This document shows, one piece after another, positions 25,308 through 34,077 of a stretch of DNA of 64,000 bases. The stretch is from Actinacidiphila glaucinigra (GTDB lineage Bacteria; Actinomycetota; Actinomycetes; Streptomycetales; Streptomycetaceae). Below the pieces are notes generated by a model, which was given only the letters and a program-made list of their open reading frames with translations, was not told the origin of the DNA and searched no databases. The first letter of the stretch is position 1. Each line of letters begins with the position of its first letter. Where the stretch lies: contig NZ_FZOF01000001.1 of NCBI RefSeq assembly GCF_900188405.1, positions 434,001 to 498,000 of the forward strand, read 5' to 3'. The position numbers and the translations under genes are program-made.

Positions 25308-28300
25308 ATGTCCTGGCTGTCCCGATTCAGCCTCGCCCAGCGCAGCCTGGTCGCGCTGATGGCGGTGGTCGCCATCGGCTTCGGCGCCATCGCGATACCG
25401 TCCCTCAAGCAGCAGCTGCTGCCCTCCATCGACCTGCCCATGGTGTCGGTGATCACGGCCTACCCGGGCGCGTCCCCCGACGTCGTCGAGAAGCAGGTCG
25501 TCGAGCCGATCGAAAACGGCGTCAAGGGCGTCGACGGCATCACCGGCATCACGTCCACGGCCAGCGAGGGCGCTGCCGTGATCATGGCCCAGTTCGACTA
25601 CGGCATCGACAGCGACAAGCTGGTGGCCAACGTCCAGCAGGCCGTGAACCGGGTCTCCTCGCGGCTGCCGGAGGACGCCGACCCGCAGGTCGTGGCCGGC
25701 TCGACGGACGACATCCCGACCGTCGTCCTCGCCGCCACCTCCACCGGCATGGACCAGCAGGCACTCGCCGACGCGCTCGACCGCTCGGTCGTCCCGGTGC
25801 TGCAGGACATCGACGGCGCCGGCCAGGTGACCGTCACCGGCGTCCAGGACCGGATCGTCACCGTCACCCCCGACGACAAGAAGCTCGCCGCCCGCAAGCT
25901 CGGCGGCGCCGCCCTCGTGCAGGCGCTGCAGGCCGGCGGCTACGCCGTCCCGGCCGGCTCCTTCGACGACAGCGGCAAGAGCCGCACCGTCCAGGTCGGC
26001 GGCGAGTACGCCTCGGTGCGGGAGATCGAGGACCTGCGGATCCCCGCAGCGCCCAAGCCCGTGCGCCTCGGGGACGTCGCCACCGTCGCGGAGCGCCCCG
26101 ACGCCGCCGACTCCATCACCCGGACCGACGGCGAGCCCAGCCTGGGTGTCGCCGTCACCATGGACCAGGACGGCAGCGCCGTCGCGATCTCCTCGGCGGT
26201 CAAGGACAAGCTCGCCGACCTCGAGCGCGACCTCGGCAAGGGCGCCGAACTCACCGTCGTCAGCGACCAGGGCCCGGCGGTCTCCAAGTCCATCGACGGA
26301 CTGACCACCGAGGGCCTGCTCGGTCTGCTCTTCGCGGTCGTGATCATCCTGGTCTTCCTGGCGTCGCTGCGCTCGACCCTGGTGACCGCGGTCTCCATCC
26401 CGCTCTCCGTCGTGCTGACGCTGATCGTGCTGTGGACCCGCGGCCTGTCGCTCAACATGCTCACCCTGGGCGCGCTGACCATCGCCATCGGCCGTGTCGT
26501 CGACGACTCGATCGTGGTGCTGGAGAACATCAAGCGGCACCTCGCCTACGGCGAGGAGAAGCAGTCCGCGATCGTCGCCGCGGTGCGCGAGGTGGCCGGC
26601 GCGGTCACCGCCTCCACCCTCACCACGGTCGCCGTCTTCGTGCCGATCGGCCTGGTCGGCGGCATGGTGGGCGCTCTGTTCGGCTCGTTCTCGCTGACCG
26701 TCGCCGCGGCGCTGCTCGCCTCGCTGCTGGTGTCGCTGACGGTCGTCCCGGTGCTCTCGTTCTGGTTCCTCAAGCCCCCGGCCGACGCGGGCACCGTGGA
26801 TCCGGACGAGATCCGCCGCAGGGCCGAGGAGGAGGAGGCCCGCAGCCTGCTGCAGCGGCTGTACGTGCCGGTGCTGCGCTTCGCCACCCGGCGCCGCGTC
26901 ACCAGCATCGTGATCGCCGTCGCGGTCCTGCTGGGCACCTTCGGCCTCGCCCCGATGCTCAAGACCAACTTCTTCGACCAGGGCGACCAGGACACCCTGA
27001 CCGTCAAGCAGGAACTCCCGCCGGGCACCAGCCTCGCGGCCTCCGACGCGGCGGCCCGCAAGGTCGAGAAGCTCCTCGAGGGCATCGACCAGGTCCAGGA
27101 CTACCAGGTCACCGTCGGCTCCTCCGGCTTCCTGGCGGCCTTCGGCGGCGGCACCGGCGCCAACCAGGCCAGCTTCCAGGTGAAGCTGAAGGACGCCGAC
27201 GACAGCGCCGGCGCCCTCGACGAGATCCGCACCGGCCTGAAGACGCTCGACGGCGCCGGCACGACCTCGGTCTCCGCCGGCGGCGGCTTCGGCAGCCAGA
27301 ACCTGTCGGTCGTGGTCAAGGCCGCCGACGCCGACACCCTGGCCAAGGCCAGCGCCCAGGTCCGCGACGCCGTCGCCGGACTGGACGACGTCACCGACGT
27401 CACCAGTGACCTCGCGCAGAGCGTGCCCCGCATCGAGGTCCACGCCAAGCAGGCCGAGGCCGCCCGGTACGGGCTCAACGACGCCACCATCGGTGCCGCC
27501 GTCACCCAGGCCGTGCGCGGTACGACCGTCGGCACCGCGGTGCTGGGCGACACCGAGCGCGACGTGCGGGTGCTCTCCGAGCAGAAGGCCGGTACGGTCG
27601 CCGAGCTCAAGGCCCTCACCATCGCCACCCCCGCGGGACCGGTGAAGCTCGCCAAGGTCGCGGAGGTCGTCGAGGCCCCCGGCCCGGTGCAGAAGACCCG
27701 GATCGACGGGGCCCGCGCCGCGACGATCACGGCCAAGCCGACCGGTGACAACACCGGCGCGGTGAGCACGGCGCTGCAGTCGAAGATCAAGTCGCTGAAG
27801 CTGCCCAAGGGCGCCACCGCCGAGATCGGCGGTGTCTCCTCCGACCAGGACGACGCCTTCCTGGCGCTCGGGCTCGCGATGCTCGCCGCGATCGCCATCG
27901 TCTTCATGCTGCTGGTCGGCACCTTCCGCAGCCTGATCCAGCCGATGGTCCTGCTGGTGTCCATCCCGTTCGCGGCGACCGGCGCGATCGGCCTGCTGCT
28001 GGTCACCGGCACCCCGATGGGCGTCCCGGCGCTGATCGGCATGCTGATGCTCATCGGCATCGTCGTGACCAACGCGATCGTGCTGATGGACCTCATCAAC
28101 CAGTACCGCGCCCAGGGGTACGGCGTGGTGGAGGCGGTCATCGAGGGTGGCCGGCACCGTCTGCGGCCGATCCTGATGACCGCGCTGGCGACCATCTTCG
28201 CCCTGCTCCCGATGGCTCTCGGGGTGACCGGCCAGGGCGGCTTCATCGCCCAGCCGCTCGCCGTGGTCGTCATCGGCGGTCTGCTCACCTCGACGCTGCT

Positions 28301-28448
28301 GACCCTGCTGCTCGTCCCGACCCTCTACACGATGGTCGAGATCCGCAAGGAGCGCCGTGCCAAGCGCAAGGCGCTGAAGCGGGCGTCCGGCGCCGGCGGT
28401 CCGGGCGACGGGGAGACGCGCAAGGAGCCGGAGCTGGCCGGGGTCTGA
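25308..28448 (+). CDS. RND superfamily efflux transporter (AcrB/HAE1 type)
   Basis: 1046 residues, the usual length of an AcrB-type pump. Twelve helices are expected; the N-terminal LVALMAVVAIGFGAIAIP, the central cluster from about 335, and the C-terminal cluster from about 845 are visible. The proton-relay acids lie in TIAIGRVVDDSIVVLENIK. Two large outer loops (about 40-330 and 560-840) correspond to porter domains. In an actinobacterium without an RND outer membrane channel it would act alone or with unknown partners. The substrate is unknown. Downstream of the two-component genes. Confidence 0.94.
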   Translation: MSWLSRFSLAQRSLVALMAVVAIGFGAIAIPSLKQQLLPSIDLPMVSVITAYPGASPDVVEKQVVEPIENGVKGVDGITGITSTASEGAAVIMAQFDYGIDSDKLVANVQQAVNRVSSRLPEDADPQVVAGSTDDIPTVVLAATSTGMDQQALADALDRSVVPVLQDIDGAGQVTVTGVQDRIVTVTPDDKKLAARKLGGAALVQALQAGGYAVPAGSFDDSGKSRTVQVGGEYASVREIEDLRIPAAPKPVRLGDVATVAERPDAADSITRTDGEPSLGVAVTMDQDGSAVAISSAVKDKLADLERDLGKGAELTVVSDQGPAVSKSIDGLTTEGLLGLLFAVVIILVFLASLRSTLVTAVSIPLSVVLTLIVLWTRGLSLNMLTLGALTIAIGRVVDDSIVVLENIKRHLAYGEEKQSAIVAAVREVAGAVTASTLTTVAVFVPIGLVGGMVGALFGSFSLTVAAALLASLLVSLTVVPVLSFWFLKPPADAGTVDPDEIRRRAEEEEARSLLQRLYVPVLRFATRRRVTSIVIAVAVLLGTFGLAPMLKTNFFDQGDQDTLTVKQELPPGTSLAASDAAARKVEKLLEGIDQVQDYQVTVGSSGFLAAFGGGTGANQASFQVKLKDADDSAGALDEIRTGLKTLDGAGTTSVSAGGGFGSQNLSVVVKAADADTLAKASAQVRDAVAGLDDVTDVTSDLAQSVPRIEVHAKQAEAARYGLNDATIGAAVTQAVRGTTVGTAVLGDTERDVRVLSEQKAGTVAELKALTIATPAGPVKLAKVAEVVEAPGPVQKTRIDGARAATITAKPTGDNTGAVSTALQSKIKSLKLPKGATAEIGGVSSDQDDAFLALGLAMLAAIAIVFMLLVGTFRSLIQPMVLLVSIPFAATGAIGLLLVTGTPMGVPALIGMLMLIGIVVTNAIVLMDLINQYRAQGYGVVEAVIEGGRHRLRPILMTALATIFALLPMALGVTGQGGFIAQPLAVVVIGGLLTSTLLTLLLVPTLYTMVEIRKERRAKRKALKRASGAGGPGDGETRKEPELAGV

Positions 28449-28470
28449 GACCCGGCGCAGACCGACCGGC

Positions 28471-28510
28471 GGCAGGGCCCGGGGCGTTCGTGAACGCCCC
28501 GGGCCCTGCC
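28471..28510. terminator. Bidirectional terminator between the RND pump and GNAT genes
   Basis: 19-bp perfect inverted repeat, 28471-28489 with 28492-28510, beginning GGCAGGGCCC, with only two unpaired bases at the tip. It lies between convergent genes. Confidence 0.85.
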
Positions 28511-28514
28511 CCGT

Positions 28515-29399
28515 CTACAGGAAGAACCCCGAGGGAATGTACGGCTCGGGCGGCCGCATCCCCCGCAGGCAGACCCAGCCGGACGTGCTCGGCTCCAGCC
28601 CCGCAGTCAACCCCACGTCCACCGCCCACTGCTGTTCCGCCGTCAGATGGGGGACCCGGGCCGTGGTGCCCTCGGGCAGGCTCAGCAGCGCGGCGGTGAG
28701 CAGCCGGGACGCCAGCCGCCGCGAGGTCGCGGCCAGCAGCCGTATGTGGCCGTCCGGGCCGACGTAGCAGTAGCCGCTGCCGGCGAGGTCGTCCACGACC
28801 AGCAGGGGGCACTCGGCGAGCAGTTGGTCGTGGTCGGGGCCGTGCGCGCCGCCCCGGGTGCGGCGGTCCACGGAGTCCATCAGGTCGCGGTGCTTGGCCG
28901 AGCCCTCGTGCACGGCGCCGTCCGGGGCCGGCAGGTCGCCCTTGCGGACCGCGCCCTCCAGGCGCATCGCGGGGTGCAGAGCGAAGCCCGCCCGGCGGTA
29001 GGTCGCCGCCGCCCGCGGGTCGGCGGAGCTGCAGATGATGCCGCGCAGACAGCCGCGCCCGTACGCCAGGGCGGCGGCGAGCAGTTCGCGGCCGACCCCC
29101 TGCCGCTGCACCGAGGGCAGGACGGCGAACAGGGAGAGCCCCCACGTACCCTCGCGGCGCGTCGACATCGAGACGCCCAGCGGCATGCCGGAACTCTCGT
29201 CGACGGCCAGCCAGCAGCCACCGGGGTCGGTGCGTGCCAGGTACCGGTTGCGTCGACGCAGCAGTGCGGCCCGCTCCGGGGGCGTCTCCTCGGGCGGGCC
29301 GCCGCCGCGCAGCGCGCGCGAGGCGCCGAACGCGGCGGCGGCCACCAGCGCGACCGCCGCGGCGTCCTCGTCGGTGTCGTGCAACGGGCGCAGGATCAT
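28515..29399 (-). CDS. GNAT family acetyltransferase, two-lobed
   Basis: 294 residues from ATG 29399. The N-terminal lobe has the acetyl-CoA loop LPSVQRQGVGRELLAAAL and AAATYRRAGFALHPAMRLEG. The C-terminal lobe (about 160-294) includes SGYCYVGPDGHIRLLAATS and SGWVCLRGMRPPEPYIPSG, like the second domain of two-lobe GNAT proteins. The substrate is not inferable. Convergent with the RND gene and 15 bases from the nadA stop. Confidence 0.87.
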   Translation of the reverse strand: MILRPLHDTDEDAAAVALVAAAAFGASRALRGGGPPEETPPERAALLRRRNRYLARTDPGGCWLAVDESSGMPLGVSMSTRREGTWGLSLFAVLPSVQRQGVGRELLAAALAYGRGCLRGIICSSADPRAAATYRRAGFALHPAMRLEGAVRKGDLPAPDGAVHEGSAKHRDLMDSVDRRTRGGAHGPDHDQLLAECPLLVVDDLAGSGYCYVGPDGHIRLLAATSRRLASRLLTAALLSLPEGTTARVPHLTAEQQWAVDVGLTAGLEPSTSGWVCLRGMRPPEPYIPSGFFL

Positions 29400-29414
29400 G
29401 CGCCCATCCTGCCC

Positions 29415-30590
29415 CTACGGCAGGGCGAGCATCCGCTCCAGCGCCAGCTTGGCGAAGTGCTCGGTCTCCCGGTCGACTTGGATGCGGTTGACGACCTTGC
29501 CGTCGGCCAGCGACTCCAGCGCCCACACCAGGTGCGGCAGGTCGATCCGGTTCATGGTCGAGCAGAAGCAGACGGTCTTGTCGAGGAAGACGATCTGCTT
29601 GTCCGGGTGCGCCTTGGCCAGCCGGCGCACCAGGTTGAGCTCGGTGCCGATCGCCCAGGACGAGCCGGCCGGGGCCGCCTCCAGGGCCTTGATGATGTAC
29701 TCGGTCGAACCGACGTGGTCGGCCGCGCTGACGACCTCGTGCTTGCACTCCGGGTGCACCAGGACGTTGACGCCGGGAATGCGGGCCCGCACGTCCTCCA
29801 CCGACTCCAGCGAGAAGCGGCCGTGCACCGAGCAGTGGCCGCGCCACAGGATCATCTTCGCGTCGCGCAGCTGCTCGGCGGTGACCCCGCCGTTCGGCTT
29901 GTGCGGGTTGTAGACGATGCAGTCCTCCGGCGAGAAGCCCATCTCCCGGACCGCGGTGTTGCGGCCGAGGTGCTGGTCGGGGAGGAAGAGCACCTTCTCG
30001 CCCTGCTGGAACGCCCACTCCAGGGCGCGCTCGGCGTTGCTGGAGGTGCAGATGGTGCCGCCGTGCCGGCCCGTGAATGCCTTGATGTCGGCGGAGGAGT
30101 TCATGTACGAGACGGGCACGGTGACGTCGGCGACGCCGGCCTCGGTGAGCACGTCCCAGCACTCGGCGACCTGCTCGGCGGTGGCCATGTCGGCCATGGA
30201 GCAGCCGGCCGCCAGGTCGGGGAGGACGACCTGCTGGGCGTCGGAGGTCAGGATGTCCGCGGACTCGGCCATGAAGTGCACACCGCAGAAGACGATGTAC
30301 TCGGCCTCGGGGCGGGCGGCCGCGTCACGGGCCAGCTTGAAGGAGTCGCCGGTGACGTCGGCGAACTGGATGACCTCGTCGCGCTGGTAGTGGTGGCCCA
30401 GGACGAAGACCTTCTCGCCGAGCTTGGCCTTGGCGGCGCGGGCGCGCTCCACCAGATCCGGGTCCGAGGGGGCGGGCAGGTCGCCGGGACAGTCGACGCC
30501 GCGTTCGCTGCGCGGGTCGGACTCGCGGCCCAGGAGGAGCAGGGCGAGCGGGGTCGGCTGGACGTCCAGCGGTTCGGATGTGGTGGTCAC
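29415..30590 (-). CDS. nadA: Quinolinate synthase
   Basis: Condenses iminoaspartate with dihydroxyacetone phosphate to quinolinate in NAD synthesis, using a [4Fe-4S] cluster. 391 residues from GTG 30590 (AGAAAGGG upstream). Conserved parts are VLGHHYQRDEVIQFADVTGD, CGVHFMAES (Cys102), YNPHKPNGGVT, HCSVHGRF (Cys253), HPECKHEVV and TVCFCSTMNRID (Cys341/343); Cys102, Cys253 and one of the last pair are likely cluster ligands. The upstream region has repeated GCGTCA/TGACGC boxes. The Fe-S carrier gene is divergent next door. Confidence 0.96.
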   Translation of the reverse strand: MTTTSEPLDVQPTPLALLLLGRESDPRSERGVDCPGDLPAPSDPDLVERARAAKAKLGEKVFVLGHHYQRDEVIQFADVTGDSFKLARDAAARPEAEYIVFCGVHFMAESADILTSDAQQVVLPDLAAGCSMADMATAEQVAECWDVLTEAGVADVTVPVSYMNSSADIKAFTGRHGGTICTSSNAERALEWAFQQGEKVLFLPDQHLGRNTAVREMGFSPEDCIVYNPHKPNGGVTAEQLRDAKMILWRGHCSVHGRFSLESVEDVRARIPGVNVLVHPECKHEVVSAADHVGSTEYIIKALEAAPAGSSWAIGTELNLVRRLAKAHPDKQIVFLDKTVCFCSTMNRIDLPHLVWALESLADGKVVNRIQVDRETEHFAKLALERMLALP

Positions 30591-30642
30591 GGGCCCGGAG
30601 CCCTTTCTCTGCGGAACTGCGACGCAAACCTTTTCGTCTGTT

Positions 30643-30705
30643 TGACGCTATCTATCATAACCCGTTCGCGTCACCATGACGATGCCCCTCGCGTCAATGT
30701 GACGC
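30643..30705 (-). promoter_or_regulatory. nadA promoter with repeated GCGTCA/TGACGC operator boxes
   Basis: On the reverse strand TATGAT (30654-30659) is a good -10 box for nadA. Two dyads of the form GCGTCA-N3-TGACGC lie upstream: 30691-30705 (perfect, centre ATG) and 30668-30682 (one mismatch). Their centres are 23 bases apart, about two helix turns. A half site TGACGC is at 30643-30648. The arrangement suggests repression of NAD synthesis. The regulator is unknown; an NrtR-like factor is one option. Confidence 0.6.
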
Positions 30706-30832
30706 ATTACCCGCGAGGGGCCCGGTGTGCGAGCATGGAGGGCGCGAAGACCCATCGGACCCGGAGGAATGAATCCGGGCGGCCACCGGTTCACCGTTGT
30801 GGCAGCATCCGTACAACCCGGGAGTGGATCAG

Positions 30833-31186
30833 ATGACGGTTCAGGACGAGACCAGCCAGAGCGAGGGCATCCTCCTGTCCGACGCGGCGGCCTCCAAGGT
30901 CAAGAACCTGCTCGAGCAGGAGGGCCGCGACGACCTCGCACTGCGCGTCGCCGTCCAGCCGGGCGGTTGCTCCGGCCTGCGCTACCAGCTGTTCTTCGAC
31001 GAGCGTTCGCTCGACGGCGACGTCGTGAAGGACTTCGGCGGCGTCAAGGTGGTCACCGACCGCATGAGCGCCCCGTACCTGGGCGGTGCCTCCATCGACT
31101 TCGTCGACACGATCGAGAAGCAGGGCTTCACGATCGACAACCCGAACGCCACCGGTTCCTGCGCCTGCGGCGACTCGTTCCACTGA
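30833..31186 (+). CDS. erpA: A-type iron-sulfur carrier (ErpA/IscA/HesB family)
   Basis: 117 residues from ATG 30833, with GGGAG upstream; ATG/GTG codons further up (from 30797) add an unlike leader. The three cluster cysteines are Cys46 (QPGGCSGLRY), Cys110 and Cys112 (GSCACGDSFH). It takes Fe-S clusters from the SUF scaffold to target enzymes. Divergence from nadA, which needs a [4Fe-4S] cluster, makes NadA a plausible client. Confidence 0.93.
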   Translation: MTVQDETSQSEGILLSDAAASKVKNLLEQEGRDDLALRVAVQPGGCSGLRYQLFFDERSLDGDVVKDFGGVKVVTDRMSAPYLGGASIDFVDTIEKQGFTIDNPNATGSCACGDSFH

Positions 31187-31195
31187 GCCCCGCGC

Positions 31196-31230
31196 GAAGG
31201 CGGCGGGCACCCGGGGTGCCCGCCGCCTTC
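31196..31230 (+). terminator. erpA terminator hairpin
   Basis: 16-bp perfect stem (GAAGGCGGCGGGCACC with its complement) around a three-base loop, nine bases past the stop; shared with the convergent gene. Confidence 0.85.
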
Positions 31231-31279
31231 GGCATGTCCTGACGCAGTCCTGAGGCCCTCGCCGGGCCGCGTCCGCCGG

Positions 31280-32641
31280 CTACTTCCGCGGCACCGTGCT
31301 GCCGTCGGACAGGTCGACGACCCTGCGGTCGCCCAGCGGCGTGTCGAGCCGGACCGTGCGGGTGAACCGTTCGGCGATCATGATGCAGGCCTTGCCCGGG
31401 TCCTTCTGCACCACCGTGACCTTGACCTTCACCGCCGTGCCCGACTCGTCGGCCGAGGCCGTGTAGTCACTGCACACCCCGCCCCAGAAGCGCAGCGTCA
31501 ACTGCGTGCCCTCGGCGCGGTACGACTCGACCTTCGCCGCCCCGGCGGCCGGCGCCGCCGTTCCGGAGGGCGCGGGGGAGGCCCTCCCGTCCCGTACGTA
31601 CGCCGGGTCCACGGCGGGCTGGGCCAGCACCGAGGGGCGCGTCACGCCCTCCTGCACCACCTCGAAGAGCCAGGACGGCACCAGCGTCTGCCGCCCGGCC
31701 ACGAACTGCGCCGACAGGCCGAACTCGGCCTTCCGCACCTCCATCTGCCGGTGCGCGCTCGGCACACAGGGCAGCACCTGCGGCAGCGTCGGGTCGTCGC
31801 CGGGCGCGCGGGACGGCTTCGGCACCACGGTGGGGCAGTCGCCGATCCCCAGGTCGCCGCCCGTCCCGGGGCGCTCCAGCAGCTTCAGCGCCTCCTTCGC
31901 CGACCTCACCGGATAGGTGTCGCCCCTGGTCAGCGGCGCCATCATGCCGTACCCGGTGACCAGCAGCCCGTCCGAGGCGACCTGCACGGCCGAGCGCCAG
32001 CCGTGTGTGGGCAGCCCCGCCACCCGCGGGTCCGCGGTGACCGTGCGCAGCACCCCCGAGACCTCGCTCGCGTCCGTCCGCGCGCCCTTCAGCCCCAGCG
32101 CCGCGAAGACCGGCGCCGCCCTGCGCAGCGCCTCCGCCGCCGGCACCGCGAGGCCGTCCTGGCCCGGGGCGCGGCTCTTGCGGGGCTTGCCGCCGTAGTA
32201 CGAGTACGACCAGGTGCCCGGAGCCTCCTTGTTCACCCGGAGCACCGGCCCGCCCCCGTCCGGCGTACCGCCGGCCTTCCAGACGCCGTGGTCGGACTTC
32301 ACCGTGCCGGGCACACCGAGGGCCCGCGCCAGCCGCTCCACCGCGGCACGCGACACGCTGCCCGGGCGCTGCACGGCCGCGGACGAAGGGCCGTCGGGCA
32401 GATCGCCGCGGACCGTGAGTTCGGCGCCGGTGCCACCGGTGCCACCGGCGCCGCCGTCGATGTCCAGCGGCTCCGGTGAACCGTCCCCGCTGCCGCCCGA
32501 GGCGCGCGGGGCACCGCCCTCGGCGTCCGACGAGGCCCAGTAGGCGCCGCCGCCCCCGGCGGCCAGCACGGCGACGGCGACCGCCGACGTCACCCACGGT
32601 GACCTGTGCCGGCGGTGCGGTCGCGTCGGCTCGCTCTCCAC
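31280..32641 (-). CDS. Membrane-anchored extracytoplasmic protein of unknown function
   Basis: 453 residues from GTG 32641. A basic N-terminus (HRRHRSPWVT) and one hydrophobic segment (SAVAVAVLAAGGGGAYW, about 18-35) make a signal anchor. A Gly/Ser-rich linker to about residue 75 and a mostly beta-strand outer region follow. Four cysteines are seen (DCPTVV, LPCVP, GVCSDY, KACIMI), enough for two disulfides outside the cell. No catalytic motif is recognised. Similar proteins are conserved among Streptomyces without known role. Confidence 0.82.
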   Translation of the reverse strand: MESEPTRPHRRHRSPWVTSAVAVAVLAAGGGGAYWASSDAEGGAPRASGGSGDGSPEPLDIDGGAGGTGGTGAELTVRGDLPDGPSSAAVQRPGSVSRAAVERLARALGVPGTVKSDHGVWKAGGTPDGGGPVLRVNKEAPGTWSYSYYGGKPRKSRAPGQDGLAVPAAEALRRAAPVFAALGLKGARTDASEVSGVLRTVTADPRVAGLPTHGWRSAVQVASDGLLVTGYGMMAPLTRGDTYPVRSAKEALKLLERPGTGGDLGIGDCPTVVPKPSRAPGDDPTLPQVLPCVPSAHRQMEVRKAEFGLSAQFVAGRQTLVPSWLFEVVQEGVTRPSVLAQPAVDPAYVRDGRASPAPSGTAAPAAGAAKVESYRAEGTQLTLRFWGGVCSDYTASADESGTAVKVKVTVVQKDPGKACIMIAERFTRTVRLDTPLGDRRVVDLSDGSTVPRK

Positions 32642-32743
32642 GATGGCTCCCTCGGCTCCGCTCAGCTGCGCACAGCTGATGACGTCCCGGTCATCCGACC
32701 GGGGGACGCCACTTGGACGGGCCGGAGCGCCTCGCGGTTCCGA

Positions 32744-32947
32744 TCAGTCGGCGTAGTCGGCCATGCCCTCGACGACGTGCGACGACGCGGCCGGCACCGT
32801 GATCCCGTGCAGACTCGCCGGGCTGACCCGCGCGGACTCCTTCTCCGCGGGGACCTCCCAGTGCGCGGCCATCTTGCGGCAGTCGCCGATCAGCTCGGCG
32901 AGCGACTCGGGGTCGTCGAGCGGTGCGGTGGGAAGAGGAGTGGTCAT
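32744..32947 (-). CDS. Small conserved protein, 67 residues
   Basis: Starts at ATG 32947 (MTTPLPTAPLDDPESLAELI) and includes CRKMAAHWEVPAEKESA and HVVEGMADYAD. Soluble and acidic, with one cysteine; no known domain. Codon bias is typical of a gene. It lies between the anchored protein gene and adoK, divergent from adoK. A GATAGT hexamer on the reverse strand near 32988-32993 is a possible -10 box. Confidence 0.65.
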   Translation of the reverse strand: MTTPLPTAPLDDPESLAELIGDCRKMAAHWEVPAEKESARVSPASLHGITVPAASSHVVEGMADYAD

Positions 32948-33084
32948 AGACACGACCATAGGCACGTGGGGTCACGGGAGAAAGACCTACTATCAGGTAG
33001 TTTCGCCATGTCGGCGCCCACCGGTCCAGCCGGTAGCGTGGACAGGTACCGTCCGCCGCCCGCCTCCGCAGGAGCATCCCAGCC

Positions 33085-34059
33085 GTGCGTATCGCAGTCA
33101 CCGGCTCCATCGCCACCGACCACCTGATGACCTTCCCCGGCCGATTCGCCGACCAGCTCGTCGCCGATCAGCTGCACACGGTCTCCCTCTCCTTCCTGGT
33201 CGACACGCTCGACGTACGCCGCGGTGGCGTCGGTGCGAACATCTGTTTCGGGATGGGCCAGCTGGGTGTCCGGCCCGTGCTCGTCGGGGCCGCCGGCTCC
33301 GACTTCGACGAGTACCGCGCCTGGCTCGACCGGCACGGCGTCGACACCGCCTCGGTCCGCATCTCCGAGGTGCTGCACACCGCGCGCTTCGTCTGCACCA
33401 CGGACGCCGACCACAACCAGATCGGCTCCTTCTACACCGGTGCCATGAGCGAGGCCCGCCTCATCGAGCTGCACTCGGTCGCCGCCCGCGTCGGCGGCCT
33501 CGACCTGGTGCTCATCGGCGCCGACGACCCCGAGGCGATGCTCCGCCACACCGAGGAGTGCCGTTCCCGCGGCATCCCGTGGGCGGCCGACTTCTCGCAG
33601 CAGATCGCCCGCATGAACGGCGACGAGATCCGGATACTGCTGGACGGCGCGGCCTACCTCTTCTCCAACGAGTACGAGAAGGGCCTGATCGAGTCCAAGA
33701 CCGGCTGGACGGAGGAGGAGATCCTCGGCCGGGTCGGCACCCGCGTCACCACGCTGGGCTCGCGCGGCGTCCGCATCGAGCGGGCCGGCGAGGAGCCGAT
33801 CGTCGTGGGCTGCCCGGAGGAGGACGCCAAGGTCGACCCCACCGGTGTGGGCGACGCCTTCCGCGCCGGCTTCCTCTCCGGCCTCGCCTGGGGCGTCGGC
33901 CCGGAGCGCGCGGCGCAGGTCGGCTGCATGCTGGCGACGCTGGTCATCGAGACCCTCGGCACGCAGGAGTACCAGCTGCGCCGGGCCCACTTCATGGACC
34001 GCTTCACCAAGGCCTACGGCGACGACGCCGCCGAGGAGGTCCGCACCCACCTGCACTGA
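33085..34059 (+). CDS. adoK: Adenosine kinase, PfkB family
   Basis: Phosphorylates adenosine to AMP. 324 residues from GTG 33085. It closely follows the mycobacterial AdoK type rather than ribokinases: VTGSIATDHLMTFPGRF, VSLSFLVDTL, RGGVGANICF, HTARFVCTTDADHNQIGSFY and the catalytic loop DPTGVGDAFRAGF, with base Asp257. The last third (GTQEYQLRRAHFMDRF) also matches AdoK. TAGCGT about 50 bases upstream is a possible -10 box. Some annotations call it a carbohydrate kinase. Confidence 0.9.
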   Translation: MRIAVTGSIATDHLMTFPGRFADQLVADQLHTVSLSFLVDTLDVRRGGVGANICFGMGQLGVRPVLVGAAGSDFDEYRAWLDRHGVDTASVRISEVLHTARFVCTTDADHNQIGSFYTGAMSEARLIELHSVAARVGGLDLVLIGADDPEAMLRHTEECRSRGIPWAADFSQQIARMNGDEIRILLDGAAYLFSNEYEKGLIESKTGWTEEEILGRVGTRVTTLGSRGVRIERAGEEPIVVGCPEEDAKVDPTGVGDAFRAGFLSGLAWGVGPERAAQVGCMLATLVIETLGTQEYQLRRAHFMDRFTKAYGDDAAEEVRTHLH

Positions 34060-34077
34060 CGGTGCGGGTGGGCGACG

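Noticed and set aside
24246-28157. Very long reverse-strand open frame (over 1300 codons) opposite the RND pump
   Set aside because: Produced by high third-position GC; its composition is Gly/Asp/Arg-rich with no domain, and the forward frame encodes a clear AcrB-type protein.
32691-33116. Longer reverse frame over the 67-residue gene and adoK start
   Set aside because: Different frame from the small gene, Arg-rich and without motif; overlaps the adoK start.
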